Of a stretch of 36,109 bases of DNA, positions 6,731 through 14,083 are shown piece after piece; within the stretch, counting starts at the first letter, position 1; every line of letters begins with the position of its first letter. The notes below the pieces were generated by a model, which had not been told where the DNA came from, ran no database searches, and saw only the letters and a program-made list of their open reading frames with translations. The stretch comes from Rhodobacterales bacterium HKCCE2091 (GTDB lineage Bacteria > Pseudomonadota > Alphaproteobacteria > Rhodobacterales > Rhodobacteraceae). The translations under genes and the position numbers were made by a program. The stretch covers positions 1 to 36,109 of the forward strand of contig WVSL01000026.1 in the NCBI GenBank assembly GCA_015689685.1. The letters run 5' to 3'.

Positions 6731-7885
6731 TTACCGTGACATCGGCGGGGTCGAGGGGCGCTTGGTGCTGATCACCTCGGCCATGCGCACGTCGTCGGAT
6801 TTCCGGCTGAGCGTGACCCGGTGCGTGACCGCGCCGTCATCGGCCTCCTGCCGGTCGTGGACGCGGAACACGAGCGTCTCGTCGGGCTCGGAATTGGCGA
6901 AGTAGCAGACGTCCTTGGCGACCGTGGAGTGGTTCATCAGGAAGCCCTTGCCCTCGGCCTTCTCGAGGCAGAGGTCGACCACCGTGGGATAGGCCGCGAA
7001 ATACAAGAGCCCGACGCCGTTGATGTCGTGGGGCGGCAGGATCTCGTAATCGCATTCGAAGCTGTGCGGCCCGGGCTCGGCGGCGCGGCGGGCGCGGTAC
7101 TCGGCGCCGAAATCCGGGAAGGCGTCGTGGGGCCGGATCGCGTCGGGGTCCGGCAGCACCGGGGTGCCCTTCATCAGAGAGGTGTTCTTGCCGCGCTCGC
7201 CGTACTTGGCGAAGGTCGACATGGTCCGCGCCCGCGCCCGGCCCTGGCCGCCCGACACCTCGTGGTCGCCGAAGAAGAAGCTGGCGCCGTGGCGGCCGAG
7301 GCTGGAGGAGATCTCCATCGGCGTGTTCTCGACGAAGCCGCGCAGCGACGACGACACGTCGAGCCGGATCCGGGTGAAGGTGGCATAGAGCCTCGCCCCG
7401 GTCTCGTCCGAGATCGCCGCCGAGGGGCTTTGCAGGAAGGCGCAGATCATCGCCCAGTGGATGTCGCCCAACTCCTTGAAAAGCCAGCTTTCCGACAGGC
7501 CCGACAGGGCCATCTGCGGCATTTCCAGCGGGCGGCGGCGGAGCGACCGGCCATCGGCGCCGACCGAGACCGAGATCGCCCCCGGATCCGCCGGCATCGG
7601 GGCGGGGGCGGAGGTCGCGGTGCCCGTCGCGGACGGCAGGACGGCGGGCGGCGGCGACCGGTCCGGCACGGCGGGCGCGGCGGCGGCCAGGGAGGGCAGG
7701 GCGGCGAGGTCCGCCAGCGCGCCCGCCCCGGCCCACTCGGCATCGCCGATCCGGGTGTCGAGCCGGGTTTCCAGCGCCGTGCGCAGGGTGATGAGGTCGA
7801 AGTTGTCGAGCCGCGTGGTCTCGATCGGGGCGGTCATCTCGGCATCGGTGAGGGCGGGAAACTCCTGCCGGATCATCGCCAGCAC
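6731..7885 (-). CDS. Carrier-domain protein with LnmK-like (Pnap_2097-type) hot-dog domain
   Basis: The 384-residue product starts at GTG 7885. Residues 1-50 look like an acyl/peptidyl carrier domain: a helix (VLAMIRQEFPALTD), then TTRLDNFDLITLRTALE where carriers have LDSxxL. Ser, the phosphopantetheine site, is replaced by Asn28 (codon at 7802-7804). An Ala/Pro-rich linker spans about 52-110. The rest (MPQMALSGLSESWLFKELGDIHW ... ISSSLGRHGASFFFGDHEVSGG ... GLLYFAAYPTVVDLC) resembles the LnmK N-terminal hot-dog family, described in biosynthetic proteins such as Pnap_2097. LnmK itself is a bifunctional acyltransferase/decarboxylase. Upstream is a hexapeptide acyltransferase ending 33 bases before this start in the same frame. 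It may supply or load an acyl group for glycan decoration; that is inference. Confidence 0.6.
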   Translation of the reverse strand: MLAMIRQEFPALTDAEMTAPIETTRLDNFDLITLRTALETRLDTRIGDAEWAGAGALADLAALPSLAAAAPAVPDRSPPPAVLPSATGTATSAPAPMPADPGAISVSVGADGRSLRRRPLEMPQMALSGLSESWLFKELGDIHWAMICAFLQSPSAAISDETGARLYATFTRIRLDVSSSLRGFVENTPMEISSSLGRHGASFFFGDHEVSGGQGRARARTMSTFAKYGERGKNTSLMKGTPVLPDPDAIRPHDAFPDFGAEYRARRAAEPGPHSFECDYEILPPHDINGVGLLYFAAYPTVVDLCLEKAEGKGFLMNHSTVAKDVCYFANSEPDETLVFRVHDRQEADDGAVTHRVTLSRKSDDVRMAEVISTKRPSTPPMSR

Positions 7886-7918
7886 CGCGGGGTTGCCCTC
7901 GGCGGCGGCGAAAAGACC

Positions 7919-8494
7919 CTATTCCGCGGGAATCCGGCGTTCCCCGACGACCCGCGCCGGGGCGCCCACGGCGATCGCGCCGGCCGGGATCTCTCCCGTC
8001 ACGATGGCGCCGGCGCCGATGATCGCCCCGTCCCCGATCCGGGCACCGGGCAGCACGATCACCCGCGTCGCCAGCCAGACGTCATTGCCGATAATCACGT
8101 CCGCCTCGTCCATCGCCTGCATCGTCACCGGGGCACCGTCGTTGAAGCGGTAGCCCGCCGCGGTCACCATCACCTCGGGGCCGAACAGCACGTCATCGCC
8201 GATCACGATGCGCCCGCGCGACGGCCCGGCCCAGAGATGGCAGCGCGCGCCGAGGTTCATCCGCGCCCCGATCTCGATCCGCTCGGGGTTCGAGAACACC
8301 GCGTTCGGAGAGATGTTCGCGCCCGGCCCGATGGTCAGCTTCCGCCGGGGCTGGACGTGGGAATAGTTGTAGTAGTTCACCAGCCGGATCGCGTGCAGGT
8401 AGGCGCGCGGATCGAATGCGCTGCCAAGCAGCCGAAGCGCCCGCGAGAGCGGGCTCCGGCGGGCCTTGTGGGCCGGTGGCGGCGCGTCTGTCAT
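7919..8494 (-). CDS. Hexapeptide-repeat (left-handed beta-helix) acyltransferase
   Basis: The 191-residue product contains typical hexapeptide repeats from about 54 to 185 (IGPGANISPNAVF, IEIGARMNLGARC, IVIGDDVLFGPEVMV, VIIGNDVWLATRVIVLPGARIGDGAIIGAGAIVT), ending in VGAPARVV as in NodL/WcaF/CysE-type acetyltransferases. It probably acylates a sugar using an acyl-CoA or carrier donor, as a cytoplasmic trimer. The loop where these enzymes usually have a catalytic His (about 112-118) reads AAGYRFND, so the catalytic residue is not obvious; CHLW at 85-88 offers another His. It starts nine bases after the upstream glycosyltransferase ends. Its TAG stop is in frame with the downstream carrier-domain gene. 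Confidence 0.8.
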   Translation of the reverse strand: MTDAPPPAHKARRSPLSRALRLLGSAFDPRAYLHAIRLVNYYNYSHVQPRRKLTIGPGANISPNAVFSNPERIEIGARMNLGARCHLWAGPSRGRIVIGDDVLFGPEVMVTAAGYRFNDGAPVTMQAMDEADVIIGNDVWLATRVIVLPGARIGDGAIIGAGAIVTGEIPAGAIAVGAPARVVGERRIPAE

Positions 8495-8503
8495 GGACCG
8501 AGC

Positions 8504-9598
8504 CTAGGGCCTGAACGGGGCGAAGGCCAGCGCCCGGGCCTCGGGCGAGAGCCGGTCGCGGACCGCGGGCGGCGGGGCGGTGTCGAAGGCCCCGGCCAGC
8601 ATCGCGCGGGCCTCGGCGACGTGGCCCTTGGCGACGTATTGCGCCGCCTTGGCCAGCGTGTAGGCCCAGGCCGACAGCTTCGCCCCCGGCAGGTGGCGGC
8701 GGACGAAGCGCATCCGGCCCCGGTGCTTGAAATACTGCGAGAACGGCGCGGCCACCCGTTCCAGCGTCGGCGAGCCGATTGAGGTGCCGGCGCGGTGGTA
8801 GACGATGCCGCCGGGGCAGTAGGCGAAGGGCATGTCGGCGGGGCGGCGGAAGGCCCAGTCGACCTCCTCGTAGTACAGGAAGTAATCCTCGGGCATCGGC
8901 CCCGCGGCCTCGTGGAAGGCGCGGCTGGCGACCATCGAGGCGCCGGTGATGAACTGCATCGCCGCCGGATCCGGCGCGCCGGTGGCGGCGTGGCTGGCGC
9001 CGAGATGGACGTTGCCGGTGATCCCGGTGCGGGCGTTCACGGTGCCGCCGTCGATCTGGATCGTGTCCGGGGCATGGGTGTAGATCACCCGCCCGCCCAT
9101 GAGCGAGAACCGGCCCGCGGGCTCGGTCGCGAAGGCGAGCGCGGCGCCCGGCGCGGCGGCGCCGTCGGGGTTGAGGATCCAGAACCGGTCGGCCCGGCTG
9201 TGCGCGGCGAGGTGGTCGAGCCCGCGGTTGACCCCGGCCGCGAAGCCGCCGTTCACCCCGGTCTCGATCAGGGTGATGGCGGGGGCGGCGGCGGTGGTCT
9301 CGGGGCAGCCTTCGTCCGGCCCCGCGATCCGCACCGGCTTGGGGCAGGGGGTCATCGGGAAGGGCATGTCGGCGGGCACCTCGAACGGGGCGGAGCCGTC
9401 GGCCCAGGCCCGGATCGCGGCGCAGGTGCCGTCGGTGGAGCCGTTGTCGACCACGACCACGTCGAGCGCGACCGAGGCGGTCTCGGCGGCGAGGCTTTCG
9501 AGGTTCTCGAGGATCACGTCGGCGGAGTTGAACGTGACCACCACGACGCCCAGGGCAGGGCGCGCGTCGGGGCGGGGACCGGATCCGGCCGCCGCCAT
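8504..9598 (-). CDS. Family 2 glycosyltransferase, rhamnosyltransferase-like
   Basis: The 364-residue product is a GT2 enzyme of the WbbL/RfbN-like type. It opens with LGVVVVTFNSADVILENLESL, carries VVVDNGSTDGT, a GGFAAGVNRGL segment that contacts the donor, NPDG in place of the usual DxD, and EDYFLYYEEVDWAFR, the acidic acceptor/base motif. About 30 extra residues, roughly 60-95, lie between the second and third strands. The ATG at 9598 overlaps the TGA of the preceding acyltransferase (TGATG), so translation is likely coupled. The frame is open further upstream, but that part is an out-of-phase reading of the acyltransferase gene. A rhamnose or similar deoxysugar donor is plausible but not proven. 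Confidence 0.85.
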   Translation of the reverse strand: MAAAGSGPRPDARPALGVVVVTFNSADVILENLESLAAETASVALDVVVVDNGSTDGTCAAIRAWADGSAPFEVPADMPFPMTPCPKPVRIAGPDEGCPETTAAAPAITLIETGVNGGFAAGVNRGLDHLAAHSRADRFWILNPDGAAAPGAALAFATEPAGRFSLMGGRVIYTHAPDTIQIDGGTVNARTGITGNVHLGASHAATGAPDPAAMQFITGASMVASRAFHEAAGPMPEDYFLYYEEVDWAFRRPADMPFAYCPGGIVYHRAGTSIGSPTLERVAAPFSQYFKHRGRMRFVRRHLPGAKLSAWAYTLAKAAQYVAKGHVAEARAMLAGAFDTAPPPAVRDRLSPEARALAFAPFRP

Positions 9599-10665
9599 CA
9601 CGAGGCCTGCGGCGCGAGCCGCGCCCTGAGCTGCTGCAACGGGCGTTCGACGGTGGCGTAGACCAGCGCCGACCAGGCGATCGACAGGACCGCGGCGATC
9701 ACGAACACGATCGCCGAGCCCTCGGGAAAACCTGCATGAATCAGTGTGTAGATGATCACGTAGTGAACCAGGTAGAGAGTGTAGGAATAGATGCCGATAC
9801 GGCGCATGGGCCAGGAATTCAGCGGCCGGAACAGCCACAGGTCGGGCCGGTGAACCGCGTAGTAGAACAGCGGCATCATCGCGATCCCCTGCAGCGTGTA
9901 GCGCAGGGTGCTGCGGAACACCTCGTCGCGCAGGACGAAGGTGGCGAGGATCACCGCCGCCGACAGCCCGAGCAGCGCGTACATCCGGCCGCCGGCCTCG
10001 GGGTCGCGGGGCAGGGTGCCGCGGGCGACCATCAGGCTCAGCAGGCAGCCGTAGAGCAGGCTGTCGATGCGGGTGTCGGTGGAGATGTAGATCGCGTATT
10101 CGCCGCGATCGAGCCCCAGGAACGAGACGTAGCGCCAGGCCAGCACCGCCGCCAGCACCACGCCGAGCTTCCACAGCTTCGCGCGGCCGGCGAGGATGAA
10201 GGTGATCGCGAAGGGCCAGATCAGGTAGAAATGCTCCTCCACCGACAGCGACCACAGGATGCCGAAGCCCTGCACGCTGCCGGCCGGATCCGGCAGCTGC
10301 GCGTAGACGTTGTAGTAGAACAGCACCTGGCTGACGATCGCCCCGGGCGCGAGGTCGCCCTCGGTCAGCCCGGCCAGCGCGAGCCCGATCCCGAGCGCCA
10401 TCGTCACCAGGAGCGCCGGCATCAGCCGGACGAAGCGGCGCAGGTAGAAGGCGCGGAAGTCGATGCCGCCGTAGCGGTCCCATTCACGCACCAGGAGCGT
10501 GGTGATGAGGTAGCCCGAGAGGAAGAAGAAGATGGTGACGCCGAATCCGCCCGGCACCTGCGGCAGGATCCGCGAATGGCCCACGAAAACGATGCCGATG
10601 GCGACCGCCCGGAGCCCGTCGAGCGACGGGATGTAGCCGCGTCCGGATGCGTACTGGGGTTCCAA
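9598..10665 (-). CDS. Membrane acyltransferase, family 3 (OafA/YrhL-like)
   Basis: The 355-residue product is an integral membrane O-acyltransferase (Acyltransf_3). It shows YIPSLDGLRAVAIGIVFVGH with the conserved His at 30, FFFLSGYLIT, an R-rich FYLRRFVRLMPALL segment, and ILWSLSVEEHFYLIWP, the typical second motif; about ten hydrophobic segments follow. Such enzymes acetylate or acylate surface glycans across the inner membrane. The start is a TTG with GAGAGG about nine bases upstream; I see no better start. It heads a leftward block with a GT2, a hexapeptide acyltransferase and the carrier-domain protein, and is divergent from the beta-helix gene. Confidence 0.88.
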   Translation of the reverse strand: MEPQYASGRGYIPSLDGLRAVAIGIVFVGHSRILPQVPGGFGVTIFFFLSGYLITTLLVREWDRYGGIDFRAFYLRRFVRLMPALLVTMALGIGLALAGLTEGDLAPGAIVSQVLFYYNVYAQLPDPAGSVQGFGILWSLSVEEHFYLIWPFAITFILAGRAKLWKLGVVLAAVLAWRYVSFLGLDRGEYAIYISTDTRIDSLLYGCLLSLMVARGTLPRDPEAGGRMYALLGLSAAVILATFVLRDEVFRSTLRYTLQGIAMMPLFYYAVHRPDLWLFRPLNSWPMRRIGIYSYTLYLVHYVIIYTLIHAGFPEGSAIVFVIAAVLSIAWSALVYATVERPLQQLRARLAPQAS

Positions 10666-10690
10666 GCCGCGGGACCTCTCAAAACTCGTG

Positions 10691-10764
10691 CGGTCCCCCC
10701 TTAAGGGGAGGAATTTGTCGATACAATGACTTGAACGGTCCCCCGGCCCGTTCCGTGCTATCCT
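10691..10764. promoter_or_regulatory. Divergent regulatory region with palindrome and direct repeat
   Basis: The gap between the divergent acyltransferase and beta-helix genes holds the palindrome CCCCTTAAGGGG (10697-10708). CGGTCCCCC occurs twice, at 10691-10699 and 10736-10744, 45 bases apart. An extended -10-like TGCTATCCT sits at 10756-10764 for the rightward gene, without a good -35. These could be operators for coordinated control of both blocks, by inference. Confidence 0.35.
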
Positions 10765-10843
10765 GCCGCGGATCCGGCGGCGCCCGGAGGACCAGAACCC
10801 CGGATTGCGGGAAGTACGAGTGTTCGTCTATGGAGGCGCTGCC

Positions 10844-12049
10844 ATGTTCGCCAAGCTTCTTTTCCCCCTGTTCCTGTCGGTTTTCGCGTCCAGCGACCGG
10901 GAGGTCCAGGCCGCCTACGCGGACCTGTCCGCCGAGGAGGGCGGCGGCACGATCTACCTGTCGGCCGACTTCCCGCCCGGCGACGAGATCGCCCTGCAGG
11001 GCGGCGGCGACGCGCCGGTGGAGATCGCCCCGGCCGAGGACGCGGGCCGGGTGCAGGTCAGCCGGATCGCGTTGACCGGGGTCGAGAACCTGACCATCCG
11101 CGGCCTGCACGTCGACAGCACCGGCGTCGCCCGGCGCGAGCACCACCAGGACGTCGACATCCGCGACGGCGGCGGCATCGCCATCCTCGACACCGTGTTC
11201 ACCTCCAACGGCCGCGCCTTCTACGACCCCGCCGACCCGGCCTCGGTCCTGGGCGAGCGGCTGGCGATGATCATCGGCGCCCGCGGCATCACCCTGTCGG
11301 GGATCGAGGCCTCGGGCTATTCCATGGGGGTGGTGTTCCGGTCCTCCACCGACGTCGTCTTCACCGGCAACGACCTGCACACGATGCAGGGCGACGGGCT
11401 CAGGCTGATCGACGTCTGGCGCGCGCGGGTGGCCGACAACCTGTTCCACGACTTCGCCGGCACCACCAACGAGTTCAACCACAACGACTTCATCCAGATG
11501 TGGCCGAGCGAGGCGACGGCGACGATCCGCGAGGTCACGATCGAGGACAACGTCTTCGACACCGGCAACGGCGCCTCGATCCAGGCCATCTTCATGGGCA
11601 ACCCGCGCGACCGCACCGGCGAGCACGCCGCGTTCCGCGATCTCGTGATCCGCAACAACCTGATCTACAGCGCCTCGGCCAACGGCATCGGGGTGCATTC
11701 CGCCGACGGCGTCACGATCCAGAACAACACGCTCCTGTGGAACACCCAGGCCTTCGTGGTGAAGGCGGACGGCAACACCTCGTTCCCGCCGCGCATCTTC
11801 GTCGGGCCGACGGTGGCCAACGCGCTGGTGACCGACAACGTGGCGCCGCGGATCATCCTGCGCGGCACCGGCGGGCGGGACGGATCCAACGTGGAGATCA
11901 GCTGGGAACCGGGCAGCCCGTACTACGTCGACCGCCACTTCACCGACGTCGCCCGCGGCGGCGACATCGGGCCCGGCGGCTGGCGGCTGCGCGACGGCAG
12001 CCCGCTGGTCGGGCTCGGCGCGGCGGTGACGCAACCCCGCGCACCCTGA
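10844..12049 (+). CDS. Secreted right-handed beta-helix protein
   Basis: The 401-residue product has a short signal peptide (MFAKLLFPLFLSVFA, about 1-15) and a parallel beta-helix core from about 70 to 320, seen as repeated patterns such as NLTIRGLHV, GITLSGIEASGY, DVVFTGNDLHTMQGDGL, VTIEDNVFDTGNG, LVIRNNLIYSASANGIGV and VTIQNNTLLWN. This fold is used by polysaccharide lyases, epimerases and hydrolases, so it probably trims or modifies the EPS in the periplasm or outside the cell. I chose ATG 10844 with GGAGG seven bases upstream; an in-frame start 39 bases earlier would spoil the signal peptide. A Wzy-like polymerase follows after 108 bases. No catalytic residues can be assigned. Confidence 0.75.
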   Translation: MFAKLLFPLFLSVFASSDREVQAAYADLSAEEGGGTIYLSADFPPGDEIALQGGGDAPVEIAPAEDAGRVQVSRIALTGVENLTIRGLHVDSTGVARREHHQDVDIRDGGGIAILDTVFTSNGRAFYDPADPASVLGERLAMIIGARGITLSGIEASGYSMGVVFRSSTDVVFTGNDLHTMQGDGLRLIDVWRARVADNLFHDFAGTTNEFNHNDFIQMWPSEATATIREVTIEDNVFDTGNGASIQAIFMGNPRDRTGEHAAFRDLVIRNNLIYSASANGIGVHSADGVTIQNNTLLWNTQAFVVKADGNTSFPPRIFVGPTVANALVTDNVAPRIILRGTGGRDGSNVEISWEPGSPYYVDRHFTDVARGGDIGPGGWRLRDGSPLVGLGAAVTQPRAP

Positions 12050-12121
12050 CCGCGGACGAGGGAAAAACCGGCGGCAGGGTCAAAAGTTCGAGCCACGGCC
12101 GCCATCGGAAAGCCATCAACA

Positions 12122-12137
12122 CCGGGTCAAGACCCGG
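12122..12137. other. Small hairpin ahead of the polymerase gene
   Basis: CCGGGT-CAAG-ACCCGG forms a six-bp stem with a four-base loop ending 20 bases upstream of the polymerase ATG. There is no T-tract, so it is not a terminator. It might protect or modulate the mRNA leader. Confidence 0.3.
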
Positions 12138-12157
12138 AACGGGATACCAGGGCAGAC

Positions 12158-13525
12158 ATGTACGGCAACGGGGCAATCACGGCAGGGAACGGCGGCGCGC
12201 TGCGCCGGACCGCGGGCGCAGCACCGGCCTCCGGGCTGAGCCCGGTCGTCTACCTGACGATGTTCGCGCTCATCACCCCGGTCTACTTCAACGTCGGGTC
12301 GATCCTGCTGACGCCGTCGCGGATGCTGTTCCTGATCCTGATCCCGCTGCTGACCGTGCGCCTGCTGATGGGGCATTTCGGCAAGATCACCTTCATGGAC
12401 AAGCTGATCTTCTTCAAGATGGCCTGGATGGTGCTGTCGATCGCGATCAACAACCGCAGCGCCCTCGTCAGCTTCGCGGGGATGAACATCACCATCATCC
12501 TCGGCGGCTACCTCGTCGGGCGATGTTTCATCCGCAACGCCGACCAGTACGCCAGGTTCACCCTGTTCTACGCCACCATCGTGCTGTGCATGCTGCCCCT
12601 GGCGATTTCCGAGGCGATCACCGGCGACATGATCATCCCGCCGCTGATCGACAGCCTGTCCGGCGTCTACAGCCACCAGGACGTGGATTACGAGCGCCGG
12701 CTCGGCTTCGACCGGGCGCAGGTGCTGTTCTCGCACCCGATCCATTTCGGCCTGTTCTGCTCGGCGGTCTTCGCGCCGCTGCTGTTCGGCCTGCGCCACC
12801 GGCTGAAGACCGCGTTCCGGTGGGTCATGTCGGTCGGCGTGGGGCTGGCCTGCTTCTTCTCGGTGTCGTCGGGGCCGTTCCTGTCGCTGATGCTGCAGAT
12901 CATCCTGCTGAGCTACGCGACGGTCTTCGGCAAGTTCATGGGCAAGTGGAAGTTCCTGATCTACTCGTTCACGATCGTCTACGTGATCCTCGACCTGCTG
13001 TCGTCGCGGCCGGCCTACCTGATCGTCATCACCCGGCTCGCCTTCAACAGCGCGACCGCGTTCAACCGGCAGTTCCTGCTCGAACACGGCACCCGGCAGA
13101 TCGAGCGCACGCCGTTCTTCGGCATCGGCCAGCGGCCGCTGAACCTGCCGATCTGGATGAGCCAGAGCATCGACAACTACTGGCTCGCCGACGCCGTCGC
13201 CTACGGCCTGCCGGTGATGCTGGCGCTGCTCGGCGGGCTGGTCGCGGTGCTGGTGGTGCTGGCGCGGCGCGACTTCTCGCAGGACCCGGACCTGAAGGCG
13301 ATGCGGGTGGGCTGGTCGGTGATGATCGTCAGCCTGATCTTCACCCTGGCCACGGTCGCGATCTGGGCCGAGATGAGCTCGCTCGTCTACCTCTCGATCG
13401 GGTCGGGGCTGTGGATGCTGACGGTGCCGACACGGGCGGGCTCGGACGAGGCCGCGTCCGAGGCCGAGGCCGAGCCGCCCCCGACGAGCCGCTACACGCG
13501 GTTCCCGAAACCGGGGACGGTGTGA
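12158..13525 (+). CDS. O-antigen ligase/polymerase-like membrane protein (Wzy/ExoQ type)
   Basis: The 455-residue product has about ten to twelve hydrophobic segments and a large loop around 170-200 (VDYERRLGFDRAQVLFSHPIHFG), a pattern seen in Wzy/ExoQ-like polysaccharide polymerases of alphaproteobacteria. A second polar stretch, HGTRQIERTPFFGIGQRPLNLP, matches the conserved large periplasmic loop (R ... G.G) of the O-antigen ligase domain. It is expected to join lipid-linked repeat units in the periplasm. The C-terminal tail (about 415-455) is acidic then Pro/Arg-rich and probably cytoplasmic. It overlaps the next possible start by TGATG, suggesting coupling with the acetyltransferase. Confidence 0.75.
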   Translation: MYGNGAITAGNGGALRRTAGAAPASGLSPVVYLTMFALITPVYFNVGSILLTPSRMLFLILIPLLTVRLLMGHFGKITFMDKLIFFKMAWMVLSIAINNRSALVSFAGMNITIILGGYLVGRCFIRNADQYARFTLFYATIVLCMLPLAISEAITGDMIIPPLIDSLSGVYSHQDVDYERRLGFDRAQVLFSHPIHFGLFCSAVFAPLLFGLRHRLKTAFRWVMSVGVGLACFFSVSSGPFLSLMLQIILLSYATVFGKFMGKWKFLIYSFTIVYVILDLLSSRPAYLIVITRLAFNSATAFNRQFLLEHGTRQIERTPFFGIGQRPLNLPIWMSQSIDNYWLADAVAYGLPVMLALLGGLVAVLVVLARRDFSQDPDLKAMRVGWSVMIVSLIFTLATVAIWAEMSSLVYLSIGSGLWMLTVPTRAGSDEAASEAEAEPPPTSRYTRFPKPGTV

Positions 13526-13560
13526 TGGCGACGGATACCGCGACCGGCAAGGAGACAGTG

Positions 13561-14070
13561 ATGGCCGACCAGAACGCCGCGGCGGCGCCGCTGAAGGCGA
13601 AGCGCCGCGGGCTGAACAAGCTCGGCGCCCTGCGCAACGCGATCGTCGACCTGCGCCGCTGGATGCTGGTGCGGATCTGGGGCATGGACATCCACCCGAC
13701 CGCGCAGATGTCGCTGAGCGCGAAGTTCGACAAGACCTTCCCGGTCGGCGTCCACCTGGGCGAGAAATCCTACATCGCCTTCGAAAGCCGGATCCTGTGC
13801 CACGACCGCACCCGCGGGCTCTACCTGCACACGCGGATCGGCAAGAACTGCTTCATCGGCGGGCGGTCCCTGATCATGCCGGGGGTGGAGATCGGCGACA
13901 ACTGCGTGATCGGCGCGGGCTCGATCGTGACCAAGTCGATCCCGCCGCGCTGCATCGCCGCCGGAAACCCCGCGCGGGTCCTGCGCGAGAACATCGAGGT
14001 CGGGGAATACGGCCGCTTCGTCGAGGCCGACGAGACGGAATCGCGCCTGGCCGAGCAGGGCCTGGCCTGA
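13561..14070 (+). CDS. Hexapeptide-repeat acetyltransferase (WcaF/CysE-like)
   Basis: The 169-residue product has a basic N-terminal helix region (about 12-40, LKAKRRGLNKLGALRNAIVDLRR) and left-handed beta-helix repeats (GVHLGEKSYIAFES, TRIGKNCFIGGRSLIMPGVEIGDNCVIGAGSIVTKSIPPRCIAAGNPARVL). CHDRTRG at 80-86 offers His81 as the likely catalytic base. It probably acetylates a sugar of the EPS repeat unit. I prefer ATG 13561 with AAGGAG six bases upstream; an in-frame ATG at 13525 overlaps the polymerase stop and would add 12 residues. The stop is 13 bases from the end of the convergent sulfotransferase gene. Confidence 0.82.
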   Translation: MADQNAAAAPLKAKRRGLNKLGALRNAIVDLRRWMLVRIWGMDIHPTAQMSLSAKFDKTFPVGVHLGEKSYIAFESRILCHDRTRGLYLHTRIGKNCFIGGRSLIMPGVEIGDNCVIGAGSIVTKSIPPRCIAAGNPARVLRENIEVGEYGRFVEADETESRLAEQGLA

Positions 14071-14083
14071 GGCCCGGCCGCGC

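Noticed and set aside
8504-10483. A 659-codon glycosyltransferase frame
   Set aside because: The part upstream of 9598 overlaps the well-supported acyltransferase gene and is compositionally a shadow. The GT2 domain starts right after ATG 9598, which overlaps the acyltransferase stop.
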